Below are positions 7,805 to 8,100 of a DNA stretch of 8,100 bases, one piece after another. Position numbers and translations under genes: made by a program. Below the pieces are notes generated by a model. That model saw only the letters and a program-made list of their open reading frames with translations, was not told the DNA's origin and ran no database searches. Every line of letters begins with the position of its first letter. Position 1 is the first letter of the stretch. This stretch comes from Mycobacterium sp. (GTDB lineage Bacteria > Actinomycetota > Actinomycetes > Mycobacteriales > Mycobacteriaceae), in assembly GCA_019246375.1 (NCBI GenBank), contig JAFAQO010000229.1, positions 1 through 8,100 of the forward strand. Reading direction: 5' to 3'.

Positions 7805-8095
7805 TCATCCGCCCCATTTGGCGCCTTCGGCTTGGTCGCGGGCATACATCGACAAGGTGTTGTTCTCATGGGTGCCGGCCATCGCATGATAGGCGCGCAC
7901 CAGCTCGCTGGCGGCCTGATTCCACTGGGTCTGCCACAACTGATAGCTCATCCCGGTATCACCTTGCCAGGCACTCGACAACGCCGCCTGCTCACTGGCG
8001 ATATCCGCCCCCAAGCTCTGTAGCGTGCCCGCATACCCGGTCATGTCAGCGGCATGGGCCAACATCGCCGGGTAGTTGTACATAATCTGCGACAT
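7805..8095 (-). CDS. WXG100 secreted protein of the EsxH/EsxR (TB10.4) group
   Basis: A small ESX-3-type substrate that should form a secreted heterodimer with an EsxG/EsxS-like partner encoded just upstream, outside the window. It has 96 residues, exactly the EsxH length. The N-terminus [12 protein letters not shown] and C-terminus AKWGG are those of TB10.4, and the WXG turn is W43-Q44-G45. All four residues reported to bind zinc in the EsxG-EsxH complex are kept: H14, H70, H76 and E77. The middle part ([26 protein letters not shown]) is closer to EsxR (Rv3019c) as I remember it, while RAYHAM is EsxH-like; EsxR has Gln at position 70. I chose the ATG at 8095; the preceding codon is GTG (8098), which would add one residue. 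The ribosome binding site is out of view. It is not the canonical esxH, expected after eccC3, PE and PPE beyond the left edge. Confidence 0.93.
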   Translation of the reverse strand: MSQIMYNYPAMLAHAADMTGYAGTLQSLGADIASEQAALSSAWQGDTGMSYQLWQTQWNQAASELVRAYHAMAGTHENNTLSMYARDQAEGAKWGG

Positions 8096-8100
8096 CACAA

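Noticed and set aside
7728..7817. ATG at 7817 as start of the methyltransferase
   Set aside because: It overlaps the esx gene and adds 30 residues without family likeness; the GTG at 7727 fits the family length and has a ribosome binding site.

Overview
The window is a piece of a mycobacterial chromosome carrying the 5' half of an ESX-3 (type VII secretion) locus. All genes lie on the minus strand, so the biological order runs from position 8100 down to 1. High G+C, GTG starts and close protein resemblance (from memory, no search run) to M. tuberculosis Rv0281, Rv0282 (EccA3), Rv0283 (EccB3), Rv0284 (EccC3) and EsxH/EsxR point to Mycobacterium, probably a slow-growing non-tuberculous species. 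The species cannot be fixed from this window.

Layout in transcription order: (1) a 96-residue WXG100 protein of the EsxH/EsxR group (8095-7805); (2) a 77-base gap; (3) an Rv0281-type S-adenosylmethionine-dependent methyltransferase (7727-6828); (4) a 100-base promoter region (6827-6728) with one good and one weaker IdeR-type iron box and a strong ribosome binding site; (5) eccA3 (6727-4886), eccB3 (4889-3318) and eccC3 (3321 to beyond position 1), joined by two ATGA start/stop overlaps. eccC3 is open across the whole left part of the window and is cut by the window edge at residue 1107, just before its third ATPase domain.

How the genes work together: EccB3 and EccC3 are inner-membrane core components of the ESX-3 secretion machine, EccC3 being the substrate-recognising motor. 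EccA3 is a cytosolic AAA+ ATPase linked to PE/PPE and Esx substrate handling. ESX-3 is needed for siderophore (mycobactin) dependent iron uptake, and the IdeR boxes before eccA3 fit repression by iron-loaded IdeR. The remaining ESX-3 genes (PE, PPE, esxG, esxH, espG3, eccD3, mycP3, eccE3 in M. tuberculosis order) would lie beyond the left edge.

The main departure from the M. tuberculosis layout is the Esx gene just upstream of the methyltransferase, where M. tuberculosis has PPE3 (Rv0280). It suggests an extra substrate module (probably PE/PPE/esx) upstream of the locus. No wholly new system is visible. There is no gene-free stretch longer than 100 bases and no RNA gene, insertion sequence or CRISPR array.
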